Part shown: piece by piece, positions 28,066 to 36,747 of the stretch
How positions within the stretch are numbered: position 1 is the first letter of the stretch
Layout of the letters: each line of letters opens with the position of its first letter
Assembly (NCBI GenBank): GCA_016934935.1
Contig: JAFGRW010000106.1
Location: 124,001 to 188,000 of the forward strand
Direction of reading: 5' to 3'
DNA from: Spirochaetota bacterium
GTDB lineage: Bacteria; Spirochaetota; UBA4802; JAFGJZ01
Length of the DNA: 64,000 bases
The notes under the pieces: model-generated
Databases searched by the model: none
Told to the model about the DNA's origin: nothing
The model's input: only the letters and a program-made list of their open reading frames with translations
Made by a program: the position numbers and the translations under genes

Positions 28066-29501
28066 AGAGAGTTTAGTCCTTTCATGCCTTCAATAACAGT
28101 ATCGTAACTGTTTTTTGCATTCCAGAAAATATATCCTTCTGATTTGGTATCAATGCTGGCCTTTATTTGCTCCTGTATATAAGAAGCATTATAATTCGAT
28201 ACTCTCCAACCAAATGCCTGAAGCCAGGGACGAACCATTGTTTTACCAGACTGTTTTTTAACTCTTGTTACACCTTCCGAAATAAAGTAGTAAGGAGAAT
28301 CACCGGGTTTCGCAATACCTCTGAAATTATTGTTAAAATGAGACGGATAAAGCATTGGGCATATAATATCACAATATTGCGAAAGCTTGGCAATGTCTTG
28401 TCCTGTACTTTTTATATCCCCCTCATACCCCCAGGCGACTACTCCAAAAATATCGATAGATACCAGCACATCCATTTTTTTTAAACGTGAGTAGGCTTTA
28501 TTCAAAAAACCTGTAATAGTATCTGTTCTTGACATGATACCGTTGTGATTAGCATATATTGCGTTTAGACTTTCTTTTTCAGTCGGGAAACGTATATAAT
28601 CAAATTGAATTTCGTCAACACCATATGAGGCGGCCTCTTCTGCTACACGAATAGTATAGTCCTGTACTTCATTGTTTGTCGGATCAAGCCATATTTCACC
28701 TTTGCCATGGTTCCAGATCGATCCGTCTGTATTTCGTATAGCCCAGTCCGGGCGGTTTCTTGTCATATGCATGTCTCTAAAACAGCTGATACGGGCAATA
28801 ACATATATTCCGTTTTCTTTAAGCAGACGAATCATTTTTGTTATATCGTCTGTTCCACGATATTTATGAGAGTCATACTCTATAACTTCCTTAACCCTGC
28901 TTTTATAACTAAAAAATCCGGGTACATCCTTAACATCAAAAACAACAGAATTAATTCCTGCTGTTTTATAATCTTTAATCAATTGTTTAACCATCTTCGC
29001 AGAGTTTATTGATTTAGAAGAGAAATAGACCGAGCGGGCAAAGGTGTCACGATTGGCATTATTAAAAACGTTGTAAACCATTGGTTTTTCGATGTTAGGA
29101 ACAAGGTATGTATTACCTTTGATCAGCATATCGGTTTTTAATTCATTAATAGCTATAAATGATTTTAAATAATTATGACTACGGTAATATTTTGTATACC
29201 TGATAGAGTCGTCAGCGAATTGTGTTAGTGTTGTATCATTTTCAGGAGTGAAGGTCAGCAGATGTCCTGAATAACTATAACCATCAGGAAGATTTTTAAA
29301 AAAAGGTATATAATCTCTATTTATTTCTCCTCCCGTTTTTAGAACAGGTCTTTCGTAAAAATACATTGCAACAGAATTGCGAACAGTGTCAATTCTGTCA
29401 CTTAAAACCGAAGGATCATAAAGTTTAAGAGAAATGGCGGATATAGAAAAAACTGTTAGTAATAGAACAATTATTGTCTTGAAAAAAAGAAGTAATCTCA
29501 T
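28056..29501 (-). CDS. Exported putative glycoside hydrolase (DUF4015-type TIM barrel)
   Basis: 481 residues with an N-terminal hydrophobic anchor or signal (RLLLFFKTIIVLLLTVFS). The C-terminal 330 residues match the DUF4015 putative glycosyl hydrolase family: FDVKDVPGFFSY, GIYVIARISCFRD, DEIQFDYIRFPTE, SIDIFGVVAW and ICPMLYPSHF. Acidic residues in DYIRFP and DIFG are candidate catalytic positions. The substrate is unknown; a cell-envelope or extracellular polysaccharide is likely. The ATG at 29501 has GAAGG upstream and is preferred to the track's GTG at 29516. It overlaps the end of the convergent regulator by 10 bases. Confidence 0.82.
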   Translation of the reverse strand: MRLLLFFKTIIVLLLTVFSISAISLKLYDPSVLSDRIDTVRNSVAMYFYERPVLKTGGEINRDYIPFFKNLPDGYSYSGHLLTFTPENDTTLTQFADDSIRYTKYYRSHNYLKSFIAINELKTDMLIKGNTYLVPNIEKPMVYNVFNNANRDTFARSVYFSSKSINSAKMVKQLIKDYKTAGINSVVFDVKDVPGFFSYKSRVKEVIEYDSHKYRGTDDITKMIRLLKENGIYVIARISCFRDMHMTRNRPDWAIRNTDGSIWNHGKGEIWLDPTNNEVQDYTIRVAEEAASYGVDEIQFDYIRFPTEKESLNAIYANHNGIMSRTDTITGFLNKAYSRLKKMDVLVSIDIFGVVAWGYEGDIKSTGQDIAKLSQYCDIICPMLYPSHFNNNFRGIAKPGDSPYYFISEGVTRVKKQSGKTMVRPWLQAFGWRVSNYNASYIQEQIKASIDTKSEGYIFWNAKNSYDTVIEGMKGLNSLYK

Positions 29502-29558
29502 TTTATGAACCTTCACAGAGGCGGATTTAACGTTTTAGAAACCGTCAGAAAACATTAG

Positions 29559-29636
29559 GGAACTTCGAAAAATTACCATGTTCCAGAGGGCAACATGGTT
29601 TAAGTGCCTATCCTAAAGGAATTTTTCGCAAGTTCC
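29559..29636. repeat. MITE-like repeat, copy 1
   Basis: A 78-bp element bounded by imperfect terminal inverted repeats GGAACTTCGAAAAATT and AATTTTTCGCAAGTTCC. A second copy lies at 33047-33125 in opposite orientation; the outer 20-22 bases and a central TTAAGTGCCT are shared, while the rest of the interior differs. This copy has an inner hairpin CCATGTT/AACATGG. No coding capacity. It sits between two divergent genes, just upstream of the glycosyltransferase. Confidence 0.75.
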
Positions 29637-29705
29637 TTGTTGATAAGTTAATTTTTAGAGATTGCCATTAGTTTTCCTATTAACAATATCGGATAAAGAC
29701 CATAT

Positions 29706-30566
29706 ATGACTTCACTATTTACAGTAATAATCCCGGTATTTAACCGAGAAAAAACGATTAGTCGAGCAGTAGACTCTGTAATCAATCAGACATTTTCGAA
29801 TTTTAAATTTGTTATAATAGACGATGGCTCAACAGACAAAACTTCCCGTATTCTTTCCAAATATAAAGACAGCCGCATGACAGTAATACGTACAGAAAAC
29901 TGTGGTGTATCGTCCGCACGTAATACAGCTGTTAAAGATTTAATAACACCTTATGCCGCATTTCTGGACTCTGACGATGAATGGCTTAATAACAAACTTG
30001 AAAATGATTTCCAGTTTATTCAGGAAAACCCGCAATATCAAATTTTTCAATCACAAGAGATATGGTATCGTTACGGCAAAAGGGTTAACCCTAAGCTTAA
30101 ACATAAAAAAAAATCCGGGTCAATTTTTAATGAATCCCTGGAGCAGTGTATGATATCTCCTTCATCAGTAGTCATACATAAATCAGTTTTTGAAAATCAT
30201 GGTCTATTTGATCCAAATATGCCAGTTTGTGAAGATTATGATCTATGGCTTAGAATAACACCATTTTACGAAATAGGGCTGATCGACAAACAGACAATAA
30301 TAAAATATGGGGGAGCGGATGATCAGCTATCCCGATCAGTCACTGCCATAGACCGGTTCCGCATTTACAGTATGCTTAAACTACTTAATAACACAAAATA
30401 CAGCGAATACCAAAAAAAAATTGTGCCGGCTCTGAAACGAAAGATAAATATCGTTATGGCAGGAGCTATAAAAAACAATAATAAAAACCTTTTCAAAAAC
30501 TTGGATGAGACCTTGAACATTATCGGGCAAGGCTGTACGCCGCGAGATTTTTCGTACCTGCTGTAA
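29706..30566 (+). CDS. Family 2 glycosyltransferase
   Basis: 286-residue GT-A fold transferase. The nucleotide-sugar-binding N-terminus is FTVIIPVFNREKTISRAVDS, followed by VIIDDGSTDKT and the DXD-type metal motif AAFLDSDDEWL. Later CEDYDLWLRI matches the acceptor-side ED motif of GT2 enzymes. No membrane segment is obvious, so it is probably cytoplasmic or peripheral. Acceptor and sugar are unknown; surface glycan or lipid glycosylation is likely. The last 47 bases overlap the end of the convergent gene. Confidence 0.9.
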   Translation: MTSLFTVIIPVFNREKTISRAVDSVINQTFSNFKFVIIDDGSTDKTSRILSKYKDSRMTVIRTENCGVSSARNTAVKDLITPYAAFLDSDDEWLNNKLENDFQFIQENPQYQIFQSQEIWYRYGKRVNPKLKHKKKSGSIFNESLEQCMISPSSVVIHKSVFENHGLFDPNMPVCEDYDLWLRITPFYEIGLIDKQTIIKYGGADDQLSRSVTAIDRFRIYSMLKLLNNTKYSEYQKKIVPALKRKINIVMAGAIKNNNKNLFKNLDETLNIIGQGCTPRDFSYLL

Positions 30567-31602
30567 AAAGAACATCACCTGTGATTTCGATATTCAAAGC
30601 CGTATCTTCAAATGTTTCAGAATGCAGTGTATTCAGCTCATTATCATAAATACTCAGGATACTCTTACCACCAAAGAGCCGGTAACTTGCGATCGCTAAT
30701 CCACTATAAAGAGAAATCTGCGCATGACCGTGAGACTGTGGCTCGATCTCTTTCGAGAATAACGGCTTACCTTTATTATCAAACATTCGGTAATAAAGTC
30801 CGTCAAGCAGATGCAGGGTCCCGGTATCCGAGATTGCAATTCCGGTTCGTGTTTTATGAACGCTCTCCATTTTTACAGATAGCTCAAAATCGCCGTCATG
30901 AATATTAGAAATATTAATTATCATACAACCGTCTTCGTTTACAGTTCCATAGTGGATTGCAGCGTAAGAGGAGTTATCACTTAATACACAACTTTTAACA
31001 ATTGTTCCTTCAGGAGTTTTACCATGTAACACAAGATTTCCAGAGCTATCCACAATATAATACTCTGAACTCATAAAGCCTGCTATAGCGTAATCATTTT
31101 TGGAAAATGAAATATTGGTGCACATTCGCCCCTCAATTTTCTGAATACCAACCGGTTTTCCGTTTTTATCGTTTATAAAGATTGTGTGAAGATCAGAAAC
31201 GAGAAGAAGTACCAGTTTGGCTGAATATGAAAGATATGGGTACTGTGGAGTCTCGGTAATCCAGAATTTGGCGCCAGTTCGATTTAAAAACGAAATATGT
31301 GAACCAACTTTGTCGAACTGGATATAATATTCTTTGTCACCTGAAAACGCAAAACGTGAGTTTTCATCACCCGAATATTCCTTATGAAACGAACCATCAG
31401 CATTAAGAAGATAAGCGTGGTCAAGAGAAGGATAAAGAAAATAACCTCCGGTTTTATTAATATTGCCGGACGGATCTATGGATCTTATTTTATCTACGGA
31501 ACCAAACCATTCAGGAGTAACACGGGCACCGTTATCTATTTCGGAGTAGGGAATGAAAGCCAGTAATCCTCCAAGAACAATTCCCAAAAATAAAAATTTC
31601 AT
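30520..31602 (-). CDS. Exported protein with beta-propeller-like repeats
   Basis: 360 residues. The N-terminal FLFLGIVLGGLLAFIPYS is a signal peptide or anchor. The rest is beta-rich, with recurring blocks such as YFLYPSLDHAYLLNADGS, YIQFDKVGSHISFLNRTG and YYIVDSSGNLVLHG. It resembles a PQQ/WD-like propeller and probably faces the periplasm. The family cannot be named more precisely. The track's TTG at 31620 is rejected in favour of ATG 31602, which has ACGAGGC eight bases upstream. It overlaps the glycosyltransferase tail by 47 bases, a long convergent overlap. Confidence 0.65.
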   Translation of the reverse strand: MKFLFLGIVLGGLLAFIPYSEIDNGARVTPEWFGSVDKIRSIDPSGNINKTGGYFLYPSLDHAYLLNADGSFHKEYSGDENSRFAFSGDKEYYIQFDKVGSHISFLNRTGAKFWITETPQYPYLSYSAKLVLLLVSDLHTIFINDKNGKPVGIQKIEGRMCTNISFSKNDYAIAGFMSSEYYIVDSSGNLVLHGKTPEGTIVKSCVLSDNSSYAAIHYGTVNEDGCMIINISNIHDGDFELSVKMESVHKTRTGIAISDTGTLHLLDGLYYRMFDNKGKPLFSKEIEPQSHGHAQISLYSGLAIASYRLFGGKSILSIYDNELNTLHSETFEDTALNIEITGDVLFTAGTKNLAAYSLAR

Positions 31603-31624
31603 ATATATGCCTCGTATCAATAAT

Positions 31625-31651
31625 GAAAAAGCTCTGTTAATTACAGAGCTT
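31625..31651 (-). terminator. Intrinsic terminator after the sigma factor gene
   Basis: On the minus strand AAGCTCTGT-AATTA-ACAGAGCTT forms a perfect 9-bp stem ending in a T run (TTTTT). It lies about 37 bases past the sigma factor stop and 23 bases before the next minus-strand start, so it separates these two genes. Confidence 0.75.
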
Positions 31652-31688
31652 CAGTTAATAGCGTCAACAAATTTTATTCTTTTGGACA

Positions 31689-32597
31689 TCAATCAGTAAT
31701 GTAACTTTTAAGTTTAAAACTTCTGGATGGATGGCGAAGCTTTCTTATTGCTTTTTTTTCAATTTGACGGATACGTTCCTTGGACAGGTTGTACTGTTCT
31801 CCGATCTGGTGAAGAGACATGGGTTTATTGCCGTCCAATCCGTATCGTTTTACCAAAATATCTTTTTCTGATGCAGTCAAAGTGTCTAGCACTGATGATA
31901 GTTCTTCACGTAAAGATTCATCAATAAGATCTTTGTAGGGGGCATCGGTATGTATATCCTCAACAGTGCTAATCATTGTCGTATCATCGGAATCACCGTA
32001 AGGAGTATCAAGGGAAATATAATCCTGTGAAATATTTCTTAAGTGATTAATCTGTTCGTTATCCATATCCAGAAATTCAGATATCTCTTGAGGTGTAGGT
32101 TCCCGACCAAACTCATGTTCAAGACGTTTATGAACTTTTTCAATTTTCTGAAGATCAGCGGTTCGGTTAAGAGGAATACGGATAAGGGAAGTCTTTTGTG
32201 AAATGGCAAGAATTATTGCCTGTCTGATCCACCATACCGCGTATGATATAAAATGAAAACCTTTATCCGGATCAAATTTTTCAGCGGCTTTGATAAGCCC
32301 CATGTTGCCTTCGTTAATTAAATCCAAAAAAGAAATACCGCTCGTCTGGTATTTCTTCGCTATGGAAACAACGAAACGAAGATTAGACTTGATCAACATC
32401 TCCTTTGCCTCAGGATCTCCGCTAAGAGCCTTTCGCGCGTAATAGTCCTCTTCTTCCCGAGTTAATAGTTTTATCTTGTTGATCTTGTCAAGATACCAAG
32501 CTAAAGAGGAGTCAAAACCCTTTTTACGGTTACGTTTAAGTTTTACAGTCGATTTATCGACAACAGGGCTGATTTCGGTATCATTTTTACTGGACAT
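31689..32597 (-). CDS. RNA polymerase sigma factor, sigma-70 group 2 (RpoD/RpoS-like)
   Basis: 302 residues with regions 1.2 (LAWYLDKINKIKLLTREEE), 2 (LINEGNMGLIKAAEKFDPDK and FISYAVWWIRQAI), 3 and 4 (SLHQIGEQYNLSKERIRQIE). It lacks the long N-terminal region 1.1 and non-conserved region of a primary sigma, so it is an alternative group-2 factor of RpoS type rather than housekeeping RpoD. Region 2.4/4.2 residues suggest near-standard -10/-35 recognition. It has its own candidate promoter and terminator. The acidic N-terminus (about 1-25) is low complexity. Which stress it serves cannot be read here. Confidence 0.92.
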   Translation of the reverse strand: MSSKNDTEISPVVDKSTVKLKRNRKKGFDSSLAWYLDKINKIKLLTREEEDYYARKALSGDPEAKEMLIKSNLRFVVSIAKKYQTSGISFLDLINEGNMGLIKAAEKFDPDKGFHFISYAVWWIRQAIILAISQKTSLIRIPLNRTADLQKIEKVHKRLEHEFGREPTPQEISEFLDMDNEQINHLRNISQDYISLDTPYGDSDDTTMISTVEDIHTDAPYKDLIDESLREELSSVLDTLTASEKDILVKRYGLDGNKPMSLHQIGEQYNLSKERIRQIEKKAIRKLRHPSRSFKLKSYITD

Positions 32598-32629
32598 AAT
32601 TTCCCTTATTAGAAAAGTAGAATAACGTG

Positions 32630-32657
32630 ACTATAACAGATGTATTATATAAATCAA
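32630..32657 (-). promoter_or_regulatory. Possible promoter of the sigma factor gene
   Basis: On the minus strand TTGATT, 16 bases, then TATAGT lies 33-60 bases upstream of the sigma factor ATG. The spacing is slightly short but both hexamers are good matches for a sigma-70 promoter. Confidence 0.4.
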
Positions 32658-32714
32658 GTCAATTTTTATCTCCTAATTAAAAAACAGCCTTAAAGTGCTT
32701 TTTGGCATCAATAC

Positions 32715-32742
32715 TTGATATTTATGAATATTTTGTTATAAT
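32715..32742 (+). promoter_or_regulatory. Strong sigma-70-like promoter with no gene nearby
   Basis: TTGATA (32715-32720), 16 bases, then a perfect TATAAT (32737-32742). The next annotated start on this strand is at 33158, so a transcript would have a leader of about 400 bases containing the repeat, or would be a small non-coding RNA. In a sequence this AT-rich a chance match is also possible. Confidence 0.45.
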
Positions 32743-33046
32743 AGTCTGTAAAAACAATGAATAAAACTTTCCAGTGTATGTTTTGTTGTAATTGATTAGA
32801 CAAAAATTGTATCATTATATGGAATAACTGGTCTATAGTCACAGATGTCTGTTTTTGCAATCATTGCCAGTAATATTATTTTTATTTATGAATTTATACA
32901 AAATATATTCAAAAAGGAGAGTTTATCAACCGTAAACAATTAATTCTCAATATTTGATTTTAATTTAATCTTGAAATAAGAGAATAAAAAAATAGCATGG
33001 TTCGATTCTAATAGATAGCTACCTGTATTAATTAACATTTCAACAA

Positions 33047-33125
33047 GGAACTTGCGAAAAATTCATTTAAAACAGGCACTTAAGCGAGATCGCCTTTTGA
33101 AAAATGGTAATTTTTCGAAGTTCTC
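33047..33125. repeat. MITE-like repeat, copy 2 (inverted relative to copy 1)
   Basis: GGAACTTGCGAAAAATT at the left end and AATTTTTCGAAGTTC at the right end, with AGGCACTTAA inside. Its reverse complement matches copy 1 at both termini and at the central TTAAGTGCCT. It ends 33 bases before the lipoprotein ATG, so it lies within that gene's probable leader. Confidence 0.75.
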
Positions 33126-33157
33126 AGATATAAAGAATTGGTGATGAGGAATGTATT

Positions 33158-33649
33158 ATGAAAAAAAGTCTTTTATTAATTATATTAGCTTTAATGTTGG
33201 CATCGTGCGGATTAACCGATTCCATAATTGTTAAACAGGTAAATCCTGACAGTATGATTCACTATAGCAACATTTACTCTTTTGATGGTGAATTGGCAGA
33301 TGAGGACTATTACGTACTTTATTTTACTGCTGGCGACCGTATTCCCTTACGAATAGTACTTAATAACGACTACGTCAGGGTAGATGAAAACAGTGATATC
33401 AATATGATAGCAAAAAGAAACATATACTTTATGATTAAAAACCCGGAAAACAGCTCTAATCGAAGTAATTATAAAATATCACGCAACTCACGAATATTTA
33501 TCAGTTTTGATGCTGTCAGGTGGTCTTCGATACATAATAGTGAAACATTGAAAGAGATTGCCGGTTTTGATGAGGAGAGTGTAAGTTTCGGTTTTGAAGC
33601 TACAAATCAGGATGGAATCAGGTCTCAGCTAACAATTGAAAACAGATAG
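33158..33649 (+). CDS. Putative lipoprotein, 163 residues, upstream of mutL
   Basis: Signal peptide KKSLLLIILALMLASC with the lipobox LASC at residue 17, so it should be lipid-anchored in the envelope. The mature part is beta-rich and of no family I recognise. GATGAGG precedes the ATG. Its end overlaps the mutL start by 14 bases, placing it at the head of the mutL-coaC-coaB run. Confidence 0.75.
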   Translation: MKKSLLLIILALMLASCGLTDSIIVKQVNPDSMIHYSNIYSFDGELADEDYYVLYFTAGDRIPLRIVLNNDYVRVDENSDINMIAKRNIYFMIKNPENSSNRSNYKISRNSRIFISFDAVRWSSIHNSETLKEIAGFDEESVSFGFEATNQDGIRSQLTIENR

Positions 33650-35549
33650 CAAAACTATTCCCAGTATACACGAACTACCTGAACATGTTAAGCGGATGAT
33701 AGCAGCCGGTGAGGTTATCGAAGGGCCTCATTCGGTTATCAAAGAACTTATCGAGAACTCTGCGGATTCCGGAGCAGGGAGAATCAGTGTCAAAATTGAA
33801 GATGGTGGAATGCGTCGAATTGTTGTAACTGATGATGGATGCGGTATTCTTCCGGATGAGCTCAAACTTGCAATAACAGAACACGCGACATCCAAAATTA
33901 CGTCTGTTGATGATATTCAGTCAATATACAGTTATGGATTTCGTGGAGAAGCTTTATCAAGCATTGCAGCTGTTTCTCATATTACAATTTTAAGCCGTCC
34001 CCATAATATGGAAGAGGGTGCAAAACTTGTATCTGACGATAGTATTTCTGTATTACCTTTTGCCGGGCCAGTTGGAACAACTGTTATTGTCGAGCATATC
34101 TTCTATAACACACCTGCTAGAAAAAAATTTTTAAAAGCTCGCTCTACCGAAATAAGGCTGATACGCGAAAGCTTTATCAAAATTGCAATAGCTAATCCGG
34201 CTATTGTGATGACGCTTGAAAATGAAGACAAGGTATTGATGTCACTTCCTGCGCGTGAGCACATCAGGGAGCGGCTCGCCGATATTTATGGTTCGAATGA
34301 GGCTTCCAGGCTTCTTGAAGGAGCCGTTCAAGATCTCAAGGTTAATGTAAACGGGTTTATTTCATCTCTGGAGGGATTAAAAAGGAGCCGGTCTATGCAG
34401 TTTCTCTTTGTTAATGGTCGACCAGTAGAGTATAAAAATCTTTCATTCCATGTTAACAGGGCTTATGATTCAATGCTGCCAAAGGGATTACACCCCGTTC
34501 TGTTCCTTTTCATTACTATCCCCCCTGATCTTATTGATGTTAATGTTCATCCCTGTAAAAGAGAAATTAAACTCTTTGACACTCGCTATATCGACAGTCT
34601 GATATACGGTTTTGTCAAAAAAACTCTTGGTCAAAACGAGATACATCTTGATTTATCAGTTTTTACCAATTATAAAAATGATAACACTAGCGAAAGGGAA
34701 CTCCATTCAAATAGTTATGTGAATGGAGCAGGCCAAGATCCATCGAACCTATGCCGAATTGCTGATAACGATCTGAATTCAATAAATGTGTCGGTAAAAG
34801 ATAATGAAAGTTCGCGAATAAGCAAAAGCGATGAGATAATGGGCCGCTTTAACAATCCTGGTAATTGTGAAATTATGAATGATTATTCCGATGATCCATT
34901 AAAAACAGGGCCATCGAAAACCATAAGTTATATTAATGATGGTCGGGATATTTATAATCAACTGCATAACTGGCATTATATAGGTACTCTTTTTAAAACA
35001 TATCTTCTTGTAGAAAAGGAAGAGTCTTTAAAAATTGTGGACTTCCATGCGGCTCATGAGAGAATTATTTATGATCGGCTTATAAAGAACGAAGAAAAGC
35101 CCTCCGTTCAAAAGTTGATTTTCCCTGAAGAGATAAATATGGATATTCAGGAAGTTTCTTTTGTTTTAGATAACCTTGATGTTCTATTTTCCATGGGATT
35201 CGATCTGGATATTTTTTCACAAGAATCACTTGTAATCAGAGGTATCCCTGAGACGCTTGATCCATCACAGGCGATTACTTGTATTCAGGAATTCGCGCAA
35301 TCTGTTTCAGATTTGACTCTCGACCGTAATGCCGGGGATTATTTTATACAAATCAGAAATCATGCAGCCGAAAGAGTAGCCTGTCACAGCGCAAAACGGG
35401 CCGGTGACCCGATGAGTCGCATAGATGCTGAATCATTGCTTGTAAAAATATTTTCCGGATCTTATCCGTTACGCTGTCCTCATGGACGCCCGTTCGTAGC
35501 CGATATCAGCCGTAAAGATTTTGATAAGCTCTTCAGAAGGTTAATATGA
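33636..35549 (+). CDS. mutL: DNA mismatch repair protein MutL
   Basis: 637 residues. The GHKL ATPase half has IAAGEVIEGPHSVIKELIEN, DDGCGI, the ATS lid with ATSKI and YGFRGEAL near residue 99. A low-conservation linker (about 335-440, Asn/Ser/Asp-rich) precedes the C-terminal dimer domain. The endonuclease motif, usually DQHAxxExxxxE, reads DFHAAHERIIYD near 468: the acidic and His ligands are kept but Gln is Phe and the last Glu is Asp. ACHSAKRAG and CPHGRPF near 613 complete the site. Nicking activity is therefore likely. The start is TTG, overlapping the lipoprotein gene; mutS is not in the window. Confidence 0.95.
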   Translation: MKTDSKTIPSIHELPEHVKRMIAAGEVIEGPHSVIKELIENSADSGAGRISVKIEDGGMRRIVVTDDGCGILPDELKLAITEHATSKITSVDDIQSIYSYGFRGEALSSIAAVSHITILSRPHNMEEGAKLVSDDSISVLPFAGPVGTTVIVEHIFYNTPARKKFLKARSTEIRLIRESFIKIAIANPAIVMTLENEDKVLMSLPAREHIRERLADIYGSNEASRLLEGAVQDLKVNVNGFISSLEGLKRSRSMQFLFVNGRPVEYKNLSFHVNRAYDSMLPKGLHPVLFLFITIPPDLIDVNVHPCKREIKLFDTRYIDSLIYGFVKKTLGQNEIHLDLSVFTNYKNDNTSERELHSNSYVNGAGQDPSNLCRIADNDLNSINVSVKDNESSRISKSDEIMGRFNNPGNCEIMNDYSDDPLKTGPSKTISYINDGRDIYNQLHNWHYIGTLFKTYLLVEKEESLKIVDFHAAHERIIYDRLIKNEEKPSVQKLIFPEEINMDIQEVSFVLDNLDVLFSMGFDLDIFSQESLVIRGIPETLDPSQAITCIQEFAQSVSDLTLDRNAGDYFIQIRNHAAERVACHSAKRAGDPMSRIDAESLLVKIFSGSYPLRCPHGRPFVADISRKDFDKLFRRLI

Positions 35550-36085
35550 AAATTATACTTGGAGTTACATCTTCGATAGCAGCCTATAAGGCTTGTGATA
35601 TTACCAGGCTTTTTGTAAAAGAGGGTCATGATGTATTTGTGGTTATGTCAAAAAACGCCCTTAATCTTGTTTCACCTTTAACATTTAGAACCTTATCCGG
35701 AAACCCGGTATATCATGAAACTTTTTTGCCCGATGTCTATAATATGGGTCATATTGCACTGAAAGAAAACGCCAATATTTTTGTTTGTGCTCCTGCCACT
35801 GCAAATTTCATAGGAAAGGCCGCGTCTGGAATTGCTGATGATCTTATTACTACTACCTTTTTATCCATGAAGACTCCCATTGTTATCGCTCCGGCTATGA
35901 ATCCAGATATGTGGTCTAATCCAGCCGTTCAACATAATATTTCAGTTTTAAAAAAACGGAATATAACCATTATTGAACCTGACACCGGTGATGTAGTGTG
36001 TGGCGACACTGGATATGGAAAGCTGGCTCCAGTAGACGCAATTGTCAAAAGATCTCTTGAATTGTTGGAAAATCAGAATGGCTAG
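35546..36085 (+). CDS. coaC: Phosphopantothenoylcysteine decarboxylase (stand-alone CoaC)
   Basis: FMN flavoprotein of the HFCD family, 179 residues, catalysing decarboxylation of 4'-phosphopantothenoylcysteine in CoA synthesis. Seen are GVTSSIAAYKACDITR, the active-site His in NMGHIALKENA, PAMNPDMW and the catalytic Cys region VVCGDTGYGKLAP. Most bacteria have a CoaBC fusion; here the ligase is a separate gene overlapping by 8 bases. The ATG overlaps the mutL stop by four bases. Confidence 0.93.
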   Translation: MKIILGVTSSIAAYKACDITRLFVKEGHDVFVVMSKNALNLVSPLTFRTLSGNPVYHETFLPDVYNMGHIALKENANIFVCAPATANFIGKAASGIADDLITTTFLSMKTPIVIAPAMNPDMWSNPAVQHNISVLKKRNITIIEPDTGDVVCGDTGYGKLAPVDAIVKRSLELLENQNG

Positions 36086-36746
36086 TACAAATGACTTTTC
36101 TTATCTTGTAAGTGCTGGGCCTACCCGTGAATGGATTGATCCTTTCAGGTTTATTTCGAATCCGTCATCCGGTAAAATGGGAATAGCAATAGCTGATGAA
36201 GTTTATAAACATTCAAACCGTATAAAATTGCTTCATGGTGTTATAGATAATAGTCTGTTAAAAGATAAAGCTTACGAATGTAAGAGTTGCGAAACTACAA
36301 ATGATCTGCTTCGTGCTATGGAAAAAGAATTATCGTCCGATATGATAATTTTTATGGCGGCAGCTCCTTCTGATTTTCGTCCGGTGAGCTATTCTGATCA
36401 AAAAATAAAAAAAAATAGTGACCGGATTAATATAACCTTCGAGAAAAATCCAGATATTCTTATGCATATTGCCCAATTGAAACTATCAGGAAACTATAAG
36501 AACATGATTACCGTTGGTTTTGCCGCAGAAACGCAGAATACTGAAAACTATGCTCTTTCAAAACTAAAACAAAAATCTCTTGATTTTATTTGTCTTAATG
36601 ATATATCAAAAAAAGGGGTTGGTTTTGCGGGAGAAACAAACGAAGTTACCATCTACTGTAAATCCGGAGAAAAAATCCTGATTCCAATGGACACAAAAGT
36701 TAACGTTGCCAAGCAAATTTTTCATAATGTTACCAGGAGAATCTGA
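36078..36746 (+). CDS. coaB: Phosphopantothenate-cysteine ligase (stand-alone CoaB)
   Basis: 222 residues. The nucleotide-binding start SAGPTREWIDPFRFISNPSS is followed by AAAPSDFRP, KIKK, VGFAAET and LNDISKKGVGFAGETNEVTI, all typical of the CoaB half of CoaBC. It joins cysteine to 4'-phosphopantothenate; whether it uses CTP or ATP is not evident. The track start at 36042 is deep inside coaC; the ATG at 36078 overlaps coaC by 8 bases and immediately precedes the conserved region. CoaC and CoaB probably act as a complex. Confidence 0.92.
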   Translation: MASTNDFSYLVSAGPTREWIDPFRFISNPSSGKMGIAIADEVYKHSNRIKLLHGVIDNSLLKDKAYECKSCETTNDLLRAMEKELSSDMIIFMAAAPSDFRPVSYSDQKIKKNSDRINITFEKNPDILMHIAQLKLSGNYKNMITVGFAAETQNTENYALSKLKQKSLDFICLNDISKKGVGFAGETNEVTIYCKSGEKILIPMDTKVNVAKQIFHNVTRRI

Positions 36747-36747
36747 A

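Larger units (their letters stand above)
32658..33157. other. Long AT-rich intergenic region with a repeat copy and an orphan promoter-like site
   Basis: About 500 bases between divergent genes. It holds a good promoter-like pair pointing right (32715-32742) about 415 bases before the next gene, and the second MITE-like repeat (33047-33125). Short frames in it (at most about 15 residues) lack convincing support. No tRNA fold was found around the GGTTCGATTC at 33000. Confidence 0.6.

Noticed and set aside
32960-33020. GGTTCGATTC, reminiscent of a tRNA T-loop.
   Set aside because: No acceptor stem, D-arm or anticodon arm can be paired around it.
35546-36746. Possible sequencing frameshift splitting a coaBC fusion.
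   Set aside because: Each gene has its own plausible start and complete domain, and the coaC stop follows the natural end of its domain; a split is more likely than an error, though not excluded.
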